DNA from: DATEDA01 sp963789885
GTDB lineage: Bacteria; Pseudomonadota; Gammaproteobacteria; Burkholderiales; SG8-39
Direction of reading: 5' to 3'
DNA: 20,797 nucleotides
Assembly (NCBI GenBank): GCA_963789885.1
Contig: CAWBNB010000052.1
Location: 1-20,797 of the forward strand
Shown here: one piece after another, positions 6,587 through 14,927 of the stretch
How positions within the stretch are numbered: position 1 is the first letter of the stretch
Layout: each line of letters starts with the position of its first letter
Notes under the pieces: generated by a model
Database searches by the model: none
What the model was told of the DNA's origin: nothing
The model's input: only the letters and a program-made list of their open reading frames with translations
Program-made: the position numbers and the translations under genes

Positions 6587-7061
6587 ATGCTCAGACTCGA
6601 TGCATCTCTCTCGAGCGCAGCGCTCGTCGCGGTGGCTTCCATCGTCGCATCCCCGCCCATATCGGGCCAGCCGTACCCGACCAAGCCCGTGAAAATTATC
6701 GTCGCCTTCGCGCCAGGAGGCGGTAATGACTTCATCGCGCGCTTCATGGCGCAAAGGCTCACGACCGCGCTCGGCCAGCAATTTATCGTCGAGAACAAAC
6801 CGGGCGCTGGCGGCACCGTCGGCTTCGAGGCGGGGATCAAGTCACCCCCGGATGGCTACACGTTGACGTTGATCTCGAACAGCTACACCGTCAATCCCAG
6901 CATTTACAAGCTGAGGTTCGACCCGATCGCAGACATGACCGCGGTGATCCAGATATCGCAGGGCCCGTACGTCGTGGTCGTGCATCCCTCGGTTCGCGAT
7001 CAAGAAGGAGATCGACGTCTGGCGGCAGGTCGTACGCGATGCGAACGTGAAAGTCGAATGA
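6587..7061 (+). pseudogene. Tripartite tricarboxylate (Bug/TctC) receptor with internal deletion
   Basis: Starts well (GGAGG before ATG 6587), with a signal-like N-terminus and the classic Bug start YPTKPVKIIVAFAPGGGNDF. It continues through VENKPGAGGTVG and SPPDGYTL to GPYVVVVHPS at about residue 135. In the next codons the family sequence stops. In another frame, 6993-7061, the typical C-terminus of the same family appears: FAIKKEIDVWRQVVRDANVKVE followed by TGA. About 165-170 residues (roughly 500 bp) that normally lie between are missing, with the junction at about 6988-6996. These are periplasmic receptors for carboxylates, but this copy cannot fold normally. No TctA/TctB genes are present, as is common for orphan Bug genes in Burkholderiales. 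Confidence 0.8.
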
Positions 7062-7226
7062 ATTGGAGCGGCTCGCTCCAAGACAGATTGACGCCGAACC
7101 GCGCGCCGCAGCGGACGACTTCGCCGCGTGCGTCCGCCCGTGCTTTAACGCACGCACCGCAAGCGACGCGCCACTGAGCGAGAGCATTGGGCGTCAAACC
7201 GTTAACGTGACCTGGAAGCGAACACC

Positions 7227-8027
7227 ATGGTACTGAAAGTATGTCTGGCGGGCGCAACCGGTTGGGCGGGTTCGGAGCTTGCGCGCGGGATCGCGAGAAA
7301 CGCGGACCTCGACCTGGTCGCTGCGGTTGCGCGAAAGCATGCCGGCCGGGTCCTGGGCGAGGTGGTGGGCGAGCCGCTCCTTGCCGGTCGCATATACGCC
7401 TCGGCCGCAGAGGCGCTTGCCACCCCCTGCGACGTCTTCGTCGAGTACACGAAGCCGGACACCGCCAAGGCGAACGTCCTGACCGCGCTCGAGCACAGTG
7501 CGCACGTCGTGGTGGGAACTTCCGGTCTTACGGACAGTGATTTCGCGCAGATCGACGTCCTCGCGCGCAAACGGCATCGTGGCGTGCTTGCCTGCGGCAA
7601 CTTCGCCTTGACGGTCGTGCTGCTCCAGAAGTTCGCCGAATCCGCAGCCAGGCTCATCCCGCAATGGGAAATCATTGACTATGCGCACGACGACAAGGTC
7701 GACGCACCGAGCGGTACTGCTCGCGAACTCGCGTTTCGCTTGTCCAAGGTGCGCAACCCCGAGCCCACGGTTCCTCTCGCGAGCACGGTCGGCCCGAGAG
7801 AGACACGAGGCGCCACCGTTTCCGGTTCCCAGGTGCACTCCATCCGCCTACCGGGCTACGTAATCAGCGCCGAGATCATCTTCGGAATGCCGGACCAGAA
7901 GCTGACGATCCGTCACGACTCGGGGAACAGCGCGCGTCCGTACGTGGACGGGGCCCTGCTCGCCATTCGGAAGGTCCCGACCCTCGTTGGCGTCCATCGT
8001 GGTCTGGACTCCGTGCTCGATCTCTGA
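7227..8027 (+). CDS. DapB-like reductase (4-hydroxy-tetrahydrodipicolinate reductase family)
   Basis: A 266-residue NAD(P)H-dependent reductase of the dihydrodipicolinate reductase family. The N-terminal Rossmann motif is G9-A-T-G12-W-A-G15, followed by VVVGTSGLTDSDF (about 94-106) and CGNFALTVVLLQKF (123-136). The family signature KVDAPSGTA is at 157-165. The residues before it are Y-A153-H154-D-D-K157, where E. coli has A-H159-H160-R-H-K163. The position of catalytic H159 is therefore Ala, while the second His and the Lys are kept. It may be a paralogue working on another cyclic imine or aldehyde-type substrate rather than the lysine-pathway enzyme; no other lysine genes are nearby. The start is ATG 7227, with a weak GGAAG upstream. 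Family is sure, role is not. Confidence 0.8.
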   Translation: MVLKVCLAGATGWAGSELARGIARNADLDLVAAVARKHAGRVLGEVVGEPLLAGRIYASAAEALATPCDVFVEYTKPDTAKANVLTALEHSAHVVVGTSGLTDSDFAQIDVLARKRHRGVLACGNFALTVVLLQKFAESAARLIPQWEIIDYAHDDKVDAPSGTARELAFRLSKVRNPEPTVPLASTVGPRETRGATVSGSQVHSIRLPGYVISAEIIFGMPDQKLTIRHDSGNSARPYVDGALLAIRKVPTLVGVHRGLDSVLDL

Positions 8028-8099
8028 GGCAGGATGGAACGGCGCGATCGGCCGCGATGACGCCCAGCCCGCTCATGCAGCGCCAGCCGGGCGCGATCC

Positions 8100-10554
8100 A
8101 TGGCGATTCCATCGGCCGGTAAGGCACCCGACATCGCATCCGGATCAGTTCCGGATGCGCTCCTCGCGCTCCACGTCAATCCCGATACCGGGCTCACGCG
8201 CACCGACGTGGATGCCCGTCGGAAGGAGCACGGCTACAACGAAGTGGCCGAGCAGAAGGGGCACCCGGTTCTCGAATTCCTCGGAAAGTTCTGGGGCGTG
8301 TCGGCAGGGATGCTCGAGCTGATCATGATCCTGTCCGCAGTCCTCCGGAAATACTCGGACCTCGCGGTGGTCGGCGCGCTGCTGGTCATCAATGCGGTGC
8401 TGAGCTTCATGCAGGAACGTCGCGCTGCCGGCGTCGTCCAGACGTTGAAGCGGCGCTTGCAGGTCTCCGCGCGCGTCCTGCGCGAGGCTGCCTGGCAGCT
8501 CCGTCCCCGCCCGGGAGTTGGTCCCTGGCGACATCGTTCGCGTCCGCGCGGGCGACGTCGTTCCGGCGGACGTCCAGCTCCTGACCGGCTCATTGAGTGT
8601 CGACCAGTCGGCTCTGACCGGCGAATCGAGGGATGCCGCCAAGGGGCCAGGCGAGATTGTCTCGTCCGGGTCCATCGTCCGTCGAGGCGAAGGCAACGGC
8701 GTGGTCGTGCTGACAGGGGCGCAGACTTATTTCGGCCGCACCACCGAACTGGTGCAGCAGGCGCGTCCGAAGCTTCACATCGAAGCCGTGGTGGCCAAGG
8801 TGGTTCGCTGGCTCTTCGCGATCGTCGCCTCGTTGCTCGCCGCGCTCGTCGCGTTGTCGCTGATCCGCGGCATACCGCTTCTCGAGACGGTTCCGCTCGC
8901 GCTCGTTCTGTTGATGAGCGCGGTGCCGGTCGCCCTTCCCGTGATGTTCACCGTCAGCATGGCCGTCGGGGCCAGGGAACTGGCGCGACGCGGGGTGCTG
9001 GTCACGCGCCTCAGCGCCGCGGAGGATGCGGCGACGATGGATGTGCTGTGCGTGGACAAAACGGGCACCATCACGATGAACCAGCTTGCCGTCACGGGCG
9101 TCATCCCGCTGGCCCAGGCGACGCAAGTCGACGTCCTGTCTGCAGGAGCCCTCGCGTCGCAGGAGGCCAATCAGGATCCGATAGACCTGGCGTTTCTGCG
9201 TGCAGCGAAAGAACGGCATGTCTTCGACGGCGTGCCCGCAATTACACCAGTCTCCTTCGCGCCATTTGATGCAACAACGCGGCGGACGGAAGCCGTGATC
9301 GAGCAAAGCGGGCGGCGGCTGCGGGTGATGAAAGGTGCCGTACGAACCGTAGCTGCGGCCTGCGCACTCGAGCCCCCCGCCATCGAGGCGTTGGAGGCGC
9401 GGGTCAGCGAATCCGCGCAGAAGGGTTACCGGACACTGGCCGTAGCCCGCGGCCTCGAGCACGGGGCCCCCGAACTCGTCGGGCTGGTGACCCTGTACGA
9501 TCCACCCCGGCCGGACGCCAAGCGCCTGATCGGCGCCCTCCGCGATCTTGGCGTTTCCGTGAAGATGCTCACTGGCGATGCGCTGGCGGTGGCGAGTGAA
9601 GTCGCGCAGGGGGTCGGCTTGGCGAACATCCGGCGCGTGGCGGATCTGAAAACCGCGAGCGCTCAGGCCGGCAACGAGGCAGTTGATCTGTTGGCGGGAG
9701 TAGACGGTTTCGCAGAGGTATACCCGGAGGACAAATACGTCGTGGTGCAGCACCTTCAGGCCGCGGGGCACGTGACCGGCATGACGGGCGACGGGGTCAA
9801 CGACGCGCCCGCCCTGCGCCAGGCCGAGGTCGGCATCGCCGTCAGCAGTGCGACCGACGTCGCCAAGGGCGCTGCGAGCGTCGTCCTGACCGAGCCGGGC
9901 CTGACGAACATCGTGGCGTTGGTCGAGCAGGGGCGGACGATCTATCAGCGGGTGCTGACGTGGATCATCAACAAGATCAGCCGGACGATCCTGAAGGCGG
10001 CTTTTGTGGCCATCGCCTTTGTAATGACCGGCAAGTTCGTTGTTTCCGCTTTTGCCATGCTGCTGCTGGTCTTCATGACGGACTTCGCGAAGATCTCCCT
10101 GGCGACGGACGTCGTTCAACCCTCCAGAAAGCCGGAGACGTGGAATATCGGCGGCTTCATCGTGGTGTCCGTAGTGCTGGGTGTGGCGATGGTGGTGGAG
10201 GCTCTTCTCGCCTTGTACATCTGCTGGTCGCGCTTCGGTCTGGCGACCAATGACCCTGTGCTCTTTACGTTCAGCTTTCTGACTTTGCTCTACTTCGCGG
10301 CATTCTCCATCGTGTCCGTGCGAGAGCGCAGGTGGTTTTGGACGACCATGCCCAGCAAGACTCTCATGGCTGCCCTTGCCGCGGAGCTGGTCGTCGGCAC
10401 TGTGCTCACTCTCGTCGGCCTCCCGGGCTTCGCCCCATTGCCCTGGTGGCAGACGCTCGCGATATTCGCTTATGCGATGCTCTTGTGCCTCGTCGTGAAC
10501 GACGCGGTGAAGGTCGCGATGATCAAATGGCGAATTCCTCTTGCGGTCGGTTAG
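8100..10554 (+). CDS. P3A-type proton-translocating ATPase (one frameshift)
   Basis: About 817 residues, the normal length for bacterial plasma-membrane H+-ATPases, once one extra C at 8501/8502 is discounted. The first frame ends at REAAWQL; the next continues VPARELVPGDIVRVRAGDVVP. Visible elements are the N-terminal cation-ATPase domain, ALTGES (A domain), PVALPVMFTVSMAVG (TM4), the phosphorylation motif D319KTGTIT, MLTGDALAVASEVAQ, MTGDGVNDAPALRQAEVGIA (about 562-581) and the P3A hallmark VLTEPGLTNIV. C-terminal membrane helices follow. P3A enzymes export protons to build membrane potential or control pH. The gene follows the DapB-like gene by 72 bp. Everything after the shift is conserved, so sequencing error or fresh mutation is likely. 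Confidence 0.87.
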
Positions 10555-10609
10555 AGCGCCAGCCGCGAAGCGCAGGGAACGAGAGCGTTAGGCGACGTGT
10601 GAGGCTACA

Positions 10610-10813
10610 TTGAGCGAGTCGTGGCTCCTTTGGGGTCTGCTGTTCGGGTCGTTCGGGCTCGGTTTCTTCGTGTACGGCAGGAAGCAGAAGGCGATCGTCC
10701 CAATGATCTGCGGACTGGCCCTCATGATCTTTCCGTATTTCGTTTCCAGCACCGTTCTTCTTGTCGCCATCGGAGTCGCGCTGATTGCTCTTCCCTACTT
10801 CGTCAGACTCTGA
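10610..10813 (+). CDS. Small two-helix membrane protein
   Basis: A 67-residue protein with two hydrophobic helices (about residues 4-21 and 29-64, the latter probably split into two). The basic loop GRKQKA lies between them. It begins MSESWLLWGLLFGSFGLGFFVYG, split here as MSESWLLWGLLFGS plus FGLGFFVYG, and ends in ALPYFVRL. It resembles a widespread family of uncharacterised small inner-membrane proteins in proteobacteria, sometimes loosely named amino acid transport proteins without evidence. The start is the TTG at 10610; no in-frame ATG gives a full first helix, and there is no strong Shine-Dalgarno. It follows the proton-pump gene by 55 bp in the same direction and might be co-expressed with it. 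Confidence 0.65.
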   Translation: MSESWLLWGLLFGSFGLGFFVYGRKQKAIVPMICGLALMIFPYFVSSTVLLVAIGVALIALPYFVRL

Positions 10814-10816
10814 GCA

Positions 10817-11046
10817 ATGCAGAGCATCTGGTCGTCGGTTGCACCGCACCGTGCCAACCTCCCCGGAGGACTAAACCTCGTGAAGCTCTATATCATCGCC
10901 ACCGAGCGGGGCCGGTCGCACTCGACGTCCGGGACCCGAAGCAGGTCTTCGCGAACGGGAGCGAAGCGTTCCGCAACCGTCGAATCGCGTTCGAGAAGAT
11001 ACTTGCGCGGGTGAGCGCGCGGATAGGGGAGAGCCTGGGGCAATGA
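10817..11046 (+). other. Uncertain short coding region, probably frameshifted
   Basis: The 229-bp gap before the flavin monooxygenase gene holds two partial frames that together look protein-like. From ATG 10817 one frame gives a stretch ending LVKLYIIATERG. From about 10910 another frame gives PVALDVRDPKQVFANGSEAF followed by RNRRIAFEKILARVSARIGE, ending in a TGA at 11044-11046. That stop overlaps the monooxygenase ATG (ATGA), typical of coupled operon genes. I do not recognise the product; it would be about 75 residues. It may equally be the tail of a decayed gene. Confidence 0.3.
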
Positions 11047-12831
11047 GCGGTCCAGCCATCGCAGCGGCTGTGGACCATTGGCTTGCCGAGTTCGAGCGGG
11101 CGCTCGCGGGGCGCGACGACGCCCTGCTCAGGGGCCTGTTCCACGCGGACAGCCATTGGCGCGACGTTCTAGCGCTCACCTGGCACATCCGGACGGTCGA
11201 CGGCCGGGACGCCATCCTCAGGGAGTCTGAAGGCCCACGCCGCCCGGGCCAGGCCGGCCAGGTTCGCGACGGACCCCGATCGGACGCCACCCCGCCGCGT
11301 CACGCGCGCGGGCACCACCGCGATCGAAGCGATCTTCAGGTTTCAGACCGCCGAGGGCCGTGGCAGCGGCGTACTGCGGCTGACCCCCACCGCCCAAGAT
11401 AGCGACACGCTGAAGGCGTGGACCCTGCTCACGACGCTCGACGAGATCACGGGGTTCGAGGAGCAGGTCGGAGAATCGCGGCCCAAAGGCGAGTCCTACT
11501 CGCGCGATTTCCGGGGCCCCAACTGGCTCGATCTGAGGACATCCGCCGCGGAGTACGCCGGCCGGGATCCGGTCGTGCTGGTGGTCGGCGGCGGCCAGGC
11601 CGGGCTTTCGATCGCCGCGCGCCTCACGCAACTGCAGGTCGACACGCTGATCGTCGACCGCGGCGAGCGCATCGGCGACAACTGGCGCAAGCGCTATCAC
11701 GCGCTCACCCTGCATAACCAGGTGCAGGTCAACCACCTTCCCTACATGCCCTTTCCACCGAACTGGCCGGTCTACATTCCCAAGGACAAGCTCGCCGGCT
11801 GGTTCGAGGTCTACGTGGAAAGCATGGAGCTGAACTACTGGACGGGGACGGAATTCGAGGCCGGGACGTATGACGAGCGGGCGGGCCGGTGGTCCGTCGT
11901 GCTGCGGCGGCCGGACGGCACGAAGCGGGAGATGCGCCCGCGGCACGTCGTCATGGCCACCGGAGTCAGCGGCATTCCGAACCTTCCCGATATCCCGACG
12001 TTGCGGAACTTCGGCGGCGAGGTGCTGCACTCCAGCCAGTACGATGACGGCGAGGCGTGGCAGGGCAAGAAGGCGCTCGTCGTCGGCACCGGCAACAGCG
12101 GCCACGACATCGCGCAGGATCTGTACTCGAGCGGGGCGGAAGTCACCCTCGTGCAGCGCAGCTCGACCCTGATCGTCAACATCGAGCCGAGCGCGCAGCT
12201 CGCCTACGCGCTGTACGACGAAGGACCCCCGCTGGAGGACTGCGACCTCATCACGGCGTCGATCCCGCTTGCCCTGGCGCGGAAGAGCCACATCCTCCTG
12301 ACCGAACGGGCGCGGGACCTGGACCGGGAGCTCCTCGACGGGCTCGAGCGCGTCGGGTTCAAGCTCGACTTCGGGGAGGACGGGACGGGCTGGCAGTTCA
12401 AGTACCTCACCCGCGGCGGCGGCTACTACTTCAACGTCGGCTGCTCCGATCTCGTCGCGGAGGGCGAGATCGGCCTGGTGCAGTTTTCGGACATCGCCGG
12501 GTTCGTCGCGGAGGGCGCGCGGTTGCGCAACGGCGATACGCTCGCGGCCGACCTGATCGTGCTGGCGACCGGCTACAAGGGCCAGGAATACCTGGTCCGC
12601 AGGCTGTTCGGCGATGAGGTCGCCGGACGCGTCGGCCCGATCTGGGGATTCGGCGACGAGCAGGAGTTGCGCAACATGTTCACTCGCACCGCGCAGCCGG
12701 GCCTCTGGTTCATCGCCGGCAGCCTGGCCCAGTGCCGCATCTACTCCAGGTACCTCGCCTTGCAGATCAAGGCCTGCGAGATCGGCCTGATCCCGAGCTC
12801 GCACGGCGCCGAACCGGTTTCAGCGGCGTGA
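11043..12831 (+). CDS. NTF2/SnoaL-fused flavin-containing monooxygenase (one frameshift)
   Basis: About 595 residues when one extra base near 11226 is removed: the frame from ATG 11043 runs to DAILRE, and the second resumes at LKAHAARARPARFATDP and continues to 12831. The N-terminal ~150 residues (VDHWLAEFERALAGRDDALL, then LFHADSHWRDVLALTW) form an NTF2/SnoaL-like domain. The flavin part has the FAD motif VVGGGQAG (about 180-187), the class B monooxygenase signature FGGEVLHSSQY (about 324-334), the NADPH motif VVGTGNSGHDIA (about 346-357) and a late ATGYK. Such NAD(P)H enzymes oxygenate heteroatoms or ketones. AGGGGAGAG precedes the start. It heads the run of enzyme genes to 17286. Substrate is unknown. 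Confidence 0.85.
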
Positions 12832-12931
12832 CGCGCCGGGGATTGCCGCAGCCTACGGGAGTATCATCGCGCCGGGTTCCGCGAGGGAGCCGGGCGCGCC
12901 CAAACCGGCTCGGGAGAAACGGAGGACTGAC

Positions 12932-13318
12932 ATGACGGCGTTCAACATCGTGCGCTTCCGGGTGAAACCCGGGAACGAGCAGCGGTTCATCGACGAGCAT
13001 CGCGCGGTAGGCCCCGGATTCAAGGGCTTCCTCGGGGGCAACCTGGTGCGGACCGGCGACCAGACCTTCTGCATGATCGGCGAGTGGCGAAGCTTCCAGA
13101 GCCTGGCGGCCGCGCGCCCCGAGATGATCGCGATCCTGGACCGGCTGCGCGAGCTGCTGGAGGACCAGGGCGGCGGGCTCGGCGTCACCGACCCGGTGTC
13201 GGGGGAGGTCGTCGTGAAGCTCGCGGCAACGAAGGCCGCGAAGAAGCGCCCGGCCAAGGGACGCAGCAAGGCCAAGCGCGCGACCGCCAAGCGCGCGGCC
13301 CGCAAGCGCAAACGCTAG
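12932..13318 (+). CDS. Ferredoxin-fold ABM-like small protein with basic C-terminal tail
   Basis: A 128-residue protein. Residues 1-90 (FNIVRFRVKPGNEQRFIDEH, FKGFLGGNLVRTGDQTFCMI, GEWRSFQSLAAARPEMIAIL) have the strand-helix pattern of the dimeric alpha/beta-barrel (antibiotic biosynthesis monooxygenase-like) family. They end in the LEDQGGGLGVTDPVSGEVV segment seen in homologues. The last ~30 residues are almost entirely Lys, Arg and Ala (AATKAAKKRPAKGRSKAKR onward), like histone H1-type tails. GGAGG lies 6 nt before ATG 12932. It is 100 bp downstream of the flavin monooxygenase gene and may act on its product, which is inference only. The basic tail may bind nucleic acid or membranes, or be a low-complexity expansion. 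Confidence 0.75.
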   Translation: MTAFNIVRFRVKPGNEQRFIDEHRAVGPGFKGFLGGNLVRTGDQTFCMIGEWRSFQSLAAARPEMIAILDRLRELLEDQGGGLGVTDPVSGEVVVKLAATKAAKKRPAKGRSKAKRATAKRAARKRKR

Positions 13319-13384
13319 CACTCCAGTTCCGCGGTGACGGCGAGGCGCCGCCTCGCGGCCGACGTTTCGCCGGGAGGTTCGTCG

Positions 13385-14482
13385 ATGGCGCGGGTCTCAC
13401 TCACCCTGAAGAGCGTTCGCGCGCGGCCGGTGGTCGTGCCGCTGAAACGGCCGGTCGTCTCGAAGGTCGGCCTGTTCCGGGACTGGCCGATGATCCTGAT
13501 CGACCTCTACACCAACGAGGGCATCGTCGGTCACAGCTACCTCGAGCCCTATCTCAGGCAGTCGGTCCGCTACATCATCCCGGCGATCCAGGACCTCGCC
13601 GAGGCGGCGAAGGGCCAGCCGGTGGCGCCGTTCGACGGCTATCGCCGGGGAATCGGCTCCCTGCACCTCGTCGGCCGCGAAGGCGTGTCCCTGATCGCGG
13701 TGTCGGGGCTCGACATGGCGGCGTGGGATGCCGCGGCGAAGGCCGCCGACCTGCCGCTCGCCGCGTACCTCGGCGGGACGATCGGTCCGGTGCCGGCCTA
13801 CAACAGCAACGGGCTGTGGCTGACGCCGCTGGAGGCGCTCGCGGACGAGGCGGCGGCGCTCGTCGCCGAGGGCGGGTTCGCCGGCCTGAAGCTCCGACTG
13901 GGACGGGACCGCCTCGCCGACGATCTGGCGGCCATCACCGCCGCGCGGAAGGGCGCCGGCGCCGAGGTGAAGCTCATGTGCGACTTCAACCAAGGCCTGT
14001 CGCTCGGCGACGCGCTCGCCCGCTGCCACGCGCTCGACGACCAGGGTCTCTACTGGTTCGAGGAGCCCACGACGTACGACAACATCCCCGGGTACGCGCA
14101 GCTCGCGCGCGAGCTGAAGACCCCGGTCCAGCTCGGCGAGAACTTCTACGGTCCGCGCCTGCTGTACCAGGCGATCCTCGCCGGCGCGGGCGACTACGTC
14201 ATGCCCGACCTGATGCGCATCGGCGGAGTGAGCGGATGGCTGCGCGCGGCGGCGATCGCGGGCGCGGCCGGCATCCCGATGTCGACGCACCTCTACCCGG
14301 AGGTGGCCGCGCACCTCATGCGCGTCACCGACACCGCGCACTGGCTCGAGTGGCAGGACTGGGGCAACCCGATCCTCGCCGAGCCCTTCGCGGTGAAGGA
14401 CGGCCGGATCATCGTGCCGGACCGGCCCGGTCTGGGCATCGCATGGGACGAGAAAGCGGTCGCGAAGTTCGCGATCGGTTGA
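13385..14482 (+). CDS. Mandelate racemase/muconate lactonizing enzyme-family protein (enolase superfamily)
   Basis: 365 residues. The start at 13385 is chosen over 13334 because GGGAGG (13372-13377) sits 7 nt upstream and the extra 17 residues are unlike the family. Metal ligands are D200 (MCDFNQGL), E226 (WFEEPT) and E252 (LGENF). The catalytic dyad is D275 (MPDLMRIGGVSGW) and H302 (STHLYPE), with E322 (LEWQDW). All are offset by exactly +5 from mandelate racemase numbering, so this is the MR subgroup. The second residue of the KxK motif is Arg (K169-L-R171), where mandelate racemase uses K166 as the S-face base. An acid-sugar or hydroxy-acid dehydratase, or a one-sided racemase, is plausible. 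It lies in the middle of the plus-strand enzyme run. Confidence 0.9.
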   Translation: MARVSLTLKSVRARPVVVPLKRPVVSKVGLFRDWPMILIDLYTNEGIVGHSYLEPYLRQSVRYIIPAIQDLAEAAKGQPVAPFDGYRRGIGSLHLVGREGVSLIAVSGLDMAAWDAAAKAADLPLAAYLGGTIGPVPAYNSNGLWLTPLEALADEAAALVAEGGFAGLKLRLGRDRLADDLAAITAARKGAGAEVKLMCDFNQGLSLGDALARCHALDDQGLYWFEEPTTYDNIPGYAQLARELKTPVQLGENFYGPRLLYQAILAGAGDYVMPDLMRIGGVSGWLRAAAIAGAAGIPMSTHLYPEVAAHLMRVTDTAHWLEWQDWGNPILAEPFAVKDGRIIVPDRPGLGIAWDEKAVAKFAIG

Positions 14483-14534
14483 AGCTGGCAGTCGCAGTTG
14501 GAGCGGTGATTCGACAACTCGTTAGGAGGAGACG

Positions 14535-14924
14535 ATGAAAACCGAGCTGCTGTACCTGGCGTGGGTAACCGCGCTGACCGGCCTGCTCTGGGTGCCCTAC
14601 ATCCTCGACCGCATCGCGGTGCGGGGGCTAGCGGACACGGTCGGCTACCCGGAAAATCCGAAGCCGCAGTCGCCGTGGGCGCGGCGCATGATGAAGGCGC
14701 ACCTGAACGCGATCGAGAACCTGGTCGTCTTCGCTACGCTCGTCCTCGCCGCCCAGGCGGCGAACATCACCAACGACGTGACCGCGACCGCCTGCATCGT
14801 GTACTTCTGGGCGCGTGTCGTTCACCTCGCGGCTTACACGTTCGCCGTGCCCTGGGTCCGCACGCTCGCCTTCGCGGTCGGGTTCTTCGCGCAGGCGGCG
14901 ATCGCCTGGCAGCTGCTCCGCTGA
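14535..14924 (+). CDS. MAPEG-family integral membrane protein
   Basis: A 129-residue protein of the MAPEG family (membrane-associated proteins in eicosanoid and glutathione metabolism). It has four hydrophobic helices at about 3-24, 58-76, 81-98 and 103-127. The family motif lies in the second-helix region, KAHLNAIENLVVFATLVL, with the conserved ENL, preceded by WARRMM and followed by YFWARVVHLAAYTFAVPWVR. Bacterial members are often glutathione transferases or peroxidases of lipophilic electrophiles, though many are untested. A very strong TAGGAGGAG Shine-Dalgarno (14523-14531) precedes ATG 14535. It is 52 bp after the mandelate-racemase-family gene and 3 bp before the next gene, so clearly operonic. 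It may conjugate a reactive intermediate of the pathway (inference). Confidence 0.9.
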   Translation: MKTELLYLAWVTALTGLLWVPYILDRIAVRGLADTVGYPENPKPQSPWARRMMKAHLNAIENLVVFATLVLAAQAANITNDVTATACIVYFWARVVHLAAYTFAVPWVRTLAFAVGFFAQAAIAWQLLR

Positions 14925-14927
14925 CGT

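Noticed and set aside
8590..10119. 509-codon minus-strand ORF opposite the proton-pump gene
   Set aside because: Antisense of a well-conserved P-type ATPase; composition typical of a shadow frame.
11218..12804. 528-codon minus-strand ORF opposite the flavin monooxygenase
   Set aside because: Shadow ORF; the plus strand carries FAD and NADPH motifs in the correct order.
14521..14531. GTTAGGA as an integron core box
   Set aside because: It is part of the strong Shine-Dalgarno of the MAPEG gene and has no paired half.
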